Part shown: piece after piece, positions 32,538 to 34,797 of the stretch
Numbering within the stretch: the stretch's first letter is position 1
Layout: each line of letters begins with the position of its first letter
Assembly: GCA_028868825.1 (NCBI GenBank)
Contig: JAGWTU010000057.1
Location: forward strand, 1-34,797
Reading direction: 5' to 3'
DNA from: Burkholderiales bacterium
Lineage (GTDB): Bacteria; Pseudomonadota; Gammaproteobacteria; Burkholderiales; Burkholderiaceae_C
Length of the DNA stretch: 34,797 nucleotides
Position numbers and translations under genes: made by a program
The notes under the pieces: generated by a model
The model's database searches: none
What the model saw: the letters and a program-made list of their open reading frames with translations, nothing else
Told to the model about the DNA's origin: nothing

Positions 32538-33010
32538 AATTCGCCTATTCGGGCCGCGCGCTGTACACCGGCGTCGCGGTCGTCGCGCTGGGCGCCGTCG
32601 GCGCCGCGCTCGTCACCCAGCATGTGCTGGGCATGCAGCCCTGCCCCTGGTGCGTGCTGCAGCGGCTGATCTTCGTCGCGATGGCGCTGGTCGCGCTGCC
32701 GGGACTCGTCGTGCGCCAGCGCAGCGTCCAGCTCGCTTCGACGGTGGCGGTGGTGGCGCTCGCGCTGGCCGGCGTGGCGACGGCGCTGTGGCAGCATTTC
32801 GTCGCCGCCCGCAGCGCCTCCTGCGCGATGACGCTGGCCGACCAGATCATGCAATGGACCGGCCTGGGCGAGCTGCTGCCGCAGGTCTTCGCCGCCTACG
32901 CCTCCTGCGCCGACGCAGCCTCGACGCTGCTCGGCCTGCCCTACGAGTTCTACAGCCTGACGCTGTTCATCGTGCTGGGCGGCGCGGCGCTGCTGCACCG
33001 CCGCGCCTGA
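32534..33010 (+). CDS. dsbB: disulfide bond formation protein B
   Basis: DsbB reoxidises the periplasmic oxidase DsbA and passes electrons to quinones. The 158-residue membrane protein has four hydrophobic segments (about 10-30, 43-60, 68-88, 142-156) and both periplasmic cysteine pairs: Cys37/Cys40 as CPWC, and Cys97 with Cys125 in the second loop. It is slightly shorter than E. coli DsbB (176). The ATG overlaps the RidA stop (ATGA), so translation is coupled. The two proteins have no known shared pathway. It converges on the PEP-CTERM gene with 24 bases between them and no terminator hairpin. Confidence 0.95.
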   Translation: MKFAYSGRALYTGVAVVALGAVGAALVTQHVLGMQPCPWCVLQRLIFVAMALVALPGLVVRQRSVQLASTVAVVALALAGVATALWQHFVAARSASCAMTLADQIMQWTGLGELLPQVFAAYASCADAASTLLGLPYEFYSLTLFIVLGGAALLHRRA

Positions 33011-33034
33011 ACTGCAGGATCGTCACTCGCTGAA

Positions 33035-33814
33035 TCAGACGCGCCGGCGGCGCGCCGCCGCGGCCGCACCCAGCGCCAGCGCGACGAGCGCGAGGCTGGC
33101 CGGCTCGGGCACGCCGTTGGGCTTGCCGGCACCGATGAAGCTCGGGTGATTGACGCGGTCGGTGAGCAGGAAGTCCTGCGTCGTCGGGCTCGTCAGCACG
33201 TAGATCGCGTACTGCTGGTTCCAGCCCTTCGAGCCGGCGAGCAGCTGGTTCGCGTAGCTGTCGAAATAGTTCGTCGGATCGGTGACGGCATTGCGGTCGT
33301 AGAACAGCGACGCGGCGTCGGTCACGGTGTCGACGTTGTTGTAGATCACGTTCCAGATCGCGAGCTGCAGCGCGGTCGACTGGGCCGCGTTGGTGACGCG
33401 GCCATCGGCATAACTCATGAGTTGCCCGAGGCGGTTCGCCACCTGGGTCGAGCTCAGGCCACTGCCGTTGGCGCTGGCCCATTCGCCGTTGCTGGCGCCG
33501 CTGACGACCTTGTAGTTCGTCATGCTGCCGCTGGGCAGGTAGAAGCTCTGCGTGAGTTCGACGCAATAGGTCATGAACGGATCGATCGTGCCGCTGAACG
33601 GACCGCCGTTGCCGTTGAACGTCACCGAGCCCATGAAGCCGCCGGCGGCGCCATGGTCGCTCGCGGCCGGGTCGTTCTTGCCCACGACATCGACGACATT
33701 GCCCCAGCTGTTGCCGTAGGCCCAGCCCGAGAGGTCGACGGTGGTGGCCCGGGCGATGCCCGACGCGCCGAACAGGGCGACGGCGGCGAGGGCCAGGGAG
33801 AGCTGCTTTTTCAT
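33035..33814 (-). CDS. PEP-CTERM sorting-signal protein with possible thioester domain
   Basis: The 259-residue protein has an N-terminal signal peptide (MKKQLSLALAAVALFGASGIARA) and a C-terminal PEP-CTERM signal: VPEPASLALVALALGAAAAARRRRV cited in parts, that is VPEP at 235-238, a hydrophobic helix and an RRRR end. Such proteins are exported and processed by exosortase, often together with exopolysaccharide production. The middle has YCVELTQSF (Cys84) and ALQLAIWNVIYN (Gln150), like the Cys and Gln pair that forms an internal thioester in TQXA-type surface adhesins. The start is the ATG at 33814. No exosortase gene is in the window. It probably is transcribed alone, downstream of parC. Confidence 0.88.
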   Translation of the reverse strand: MKKQLSLALAAVALFGASGIARATTVDLSGWAYGNSWGNVVDVVGKNDPAASDHGAAGGFMGSVTFNGNGGPFSGTIDPFMTYCVELTQSFYLPSGSMTNYKVVSGASNGEWASANGSGLSSTQVANRLGQLMSYADGRVTNAAQSTALQLAIWNVIYNNVDTVTDAASLFYDRNAVTDPTNYFDSYANQLLAGSKGWNQQYAIYVLTSPTTQDFLLTDRVNHPSFIGAGKPNGVPEPASLALVALALGAAAAARRRRV

Positions 33815-33897
33815 CTTGGGGTGCCTGACCGTTGCCGGTCCGGATCTCGGTTTGAGTCGGTAACAACACGTTAACGGTAGCGCCCGCGCGCCGGCAT

Positions 33898-33975
33898 CCC
33901 CGTCCCACGGGGGGTGGCCGGCAGTCCGTGCAATTCGGCCGTGATGCGCATCACGGCAGCCCCGCGAATGCGGGG
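33898..33975. promoter_or_regulatory. three stacked palindromes between parC and the PEP-CTERM gene, with a CRP-like core
   Basis: The 184-bp gap contains three hairpin-forming elements. CCCCGT/ACGGGG lies at 33898-33912. GCCGTGATGCGCATCACGGC, a perfect 20-bp palindrome, lies at 33938-33957. CCCCGC/GCGGGG around GAAT lies at 33960-33975. The middle one reads GTGA, six bases, TCAC, the core layout of CRP/FNR-superfamily sites, with its centre about 133 bp upstream of the PEP-CTERM start. None is followed by a T-run on the minus strand, so they are not canonical parC terminators. A promoter for the PEP-CTERM gene is not obvious. Confidence 0.45.
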
Positions 33976-33998
33976 GCCGGGCGTCGCCGCGCAGGCCC

Positions 33999-34797
33999 TC
34001 AGGCCAGACGCAGCACCTTCTGCAGCGCGGCGACCTTGCGCCCCTTGCGCGCCCGTTTGCCGACATGCTCGGCCAGGGCGGCACCGCGCAGCGTGTCTTC
34101 CTTGGGCTTGCCGCCGCGGCCACTGCCGACGACGGTGACGGTGTCGGCACAGGTGGCCACGGCGATCAGCGGCGCCGCGGCGTCGACGTCGATCAGCGTC
34201 AGCCCGCGGCCGCCGCCGCCCTGATGCTTGAGCTCGTCGAGTCCGAACACCAACAGCCGGCCGTCGGCGGCCAGGCAGGCGACCTGGCGATGCGCCGCGC
34301 CGACGACGGTCGGCGCGAGCACCGACTCGCCATCGGCCAGCGTGAGGAAGGCCTTGCCGCCGCGGTTGCGGCCCTGCAGGTCGGCGACCTTGGCGAGCAG
34401 GCCGTAGCCGCCGCTGTTGGCCAGCAGCAGCATCGTCTCGGCCGCCGCGGCGACGTAGTGCGCGACCTGGGTGCCCGATTCGAGGTCGATCAGCGTCGTG
34501 ATCGGCACGCCGTCGCCGCGCCCGCCCGGCAGCGCCGAGACGGCGACGCTGTAGGCGCGGCCGTTGCTGCCGAGCACCGCGAGCGTGTCGACGCTGCGGC
34601 AGGTCCAGCAGCCGTAGGCGGCGTCGCCGGGCTTGAAGGCGAGCGTCGCCGCATCGACCTCGTGGCCCTTGAGCGAGCGCACCCAGCCCTTGACGCTGAC
34701 GACGACGGTGACCGGCTCGTCGACGACCTTGATCTCGGCCACCGTCTTCTTCTCTTCCTGGATCAGCGTGCGGCGGTCGTCGCCATGGGCCTTGGCA
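33999..34797 (-). CDS. parC: DNA topoisomerase IV subunit A, C-terminal part (5' end outside window)
   Basis: This is the last 266 or so residues of a type IIA topoisomerase A subunit, the frame being open to the window edge. The visible part starts in a coiled segment (RTLIQEEKKTVAEIKVVDEP, cited to 20 residues) and continues as the C-terminal beta-propeller. Repeated strand motifs are VVSVKGWVRSLKGHEVD, VLGSNGRAYSV, LANSGGYGLLAKVADL and LAADGRLLVFGL. ParC decatenates daughter chromosomes with ParE. The SVKGWVR-type blade and the lack of a GyrA-box (QRRGGKG) favour ParC over GyrA. The catalytic tyrosine domain lies outside the window. Confidence 0.9.
   Translation of the reverse strand, partial: AKAHGDDRRTLIQEEKKTVAEIKVVDEPVTVVVSVKGWVRSLKGHEVDAATLAFKPGDAAYGCWTCRSVDTLAVLGSNGRAYSVAVSALPGGRGDGVPITTLIDLESGTQVAHYVAAAAETMLLLANSGGYGLLAKVADLQGRNRGGKAFLTLADGESVLAPTVVGAAHRQVACLAADGRLLVFGLDELKHQGGGGRGLTLIDVDAAAPLIAVATCADTVTVVGSGRGGKPKEDTLRGAALAEHVGKRARKGRKVAALQKVLRLA

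Noticed and set aside
1..34797. CRISPR arrays, tRNA or rRNA genes, riboswitches
   Set aside because: No regularly spaced repeats, no cloverleaf or CCA-type tRNA ends and no rRNA-like stretches were noticed by reading; a dedicated covariance search would be needed to exclude short RNAs.

Overview
The window is GC-rich (about 70% by eye), gene-dense bacterial chromosome. The gene content (tonB-exbB-exbD-exbD cluster, Entner-Doudoroff edd-eda, a PEP-CTERM protein, ParC, RidA-DsbB) and a GC-rich interspersed repeat at 16311-16440 suggest a betaproteobacterium of the Burkholderiales, possibly the Rubrivivax/Leptothrix/Roseateles side. That placement is an inference from gene families and sequence style, not from a search. 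I saw no rRNA, tRNA, CRISPR array, phage or insertion sequence.

Layout, left to right. 1-1561 (+): 3' part of an RluF/RsuA-type pseudouridine synthase gene, then miaA (both RNA modification). 1780-6058 (+): an energy-transduction operon, tonB, exbB, two exbD paralogues, a periplasmic TPR protein and a MarR regulator. 6059-6468: a 410-bp gap with an inverted repeat and a strong intrinsic terminator. 6469-7492 (+): gloA and a PaiB-like flavin-binding regulator. 7525-9974 (-): edd-eda, with a near-consensus sigma70 promoter whose spacer holds a HexR-like palindrome. 10088-12128: a ChaC-like cyclotransferase (+), a MobA-like nucleotidyltransferase (-) and pdxH (+). 12125-14351 (-): a histone-deacetylase-family amidohydrolase and an MscS-type channel. 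14393-18486 (+): MoxR ATPase, DUF58 protein and TgpA-like membrane transglutaminase. 18516-19995 (+): mltB and a tiny secreted Ala/Pro/His/Lys protein closed by a perfect-palindrome terminator.

20079-32055 (-): this is the most unusual part. comEC is followed, by overlap, by five tightly packed genes: a DUF2126 transglutaminase, a fused ATP-grasp/alpha-E protein, a small transglutaminase, a stand-alone circularly permuted ATP-grasp and a stand-alone alpha-E protein. Four of the junctions overlap. It matches the predicted amidoligase/peptide-tagging systems known from comparative genomics, whose product is unknown to me. No Anbu peptidase gene is present in the window, and the fused ATP-grasp paralogue has lost residues its partner keeps. 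32076-33010 (+): ridA-like gene and dsbB. 33035-33814 (-): a PEP-CTERM protein with a possible internal thioester. 33999-34797 (-): the C-terminal part of parC, running off the window.

Regulatory sequence: several genes (gloA, pdxH, moxR, mltB) have a -10-like hexamer only 6-7 nt before the start codon and no ribosome binding site, which suggests leaderless mRNAs. The operon genes instead use Shine-Dalgarno sequences or 4-nt start/stop overlaps.
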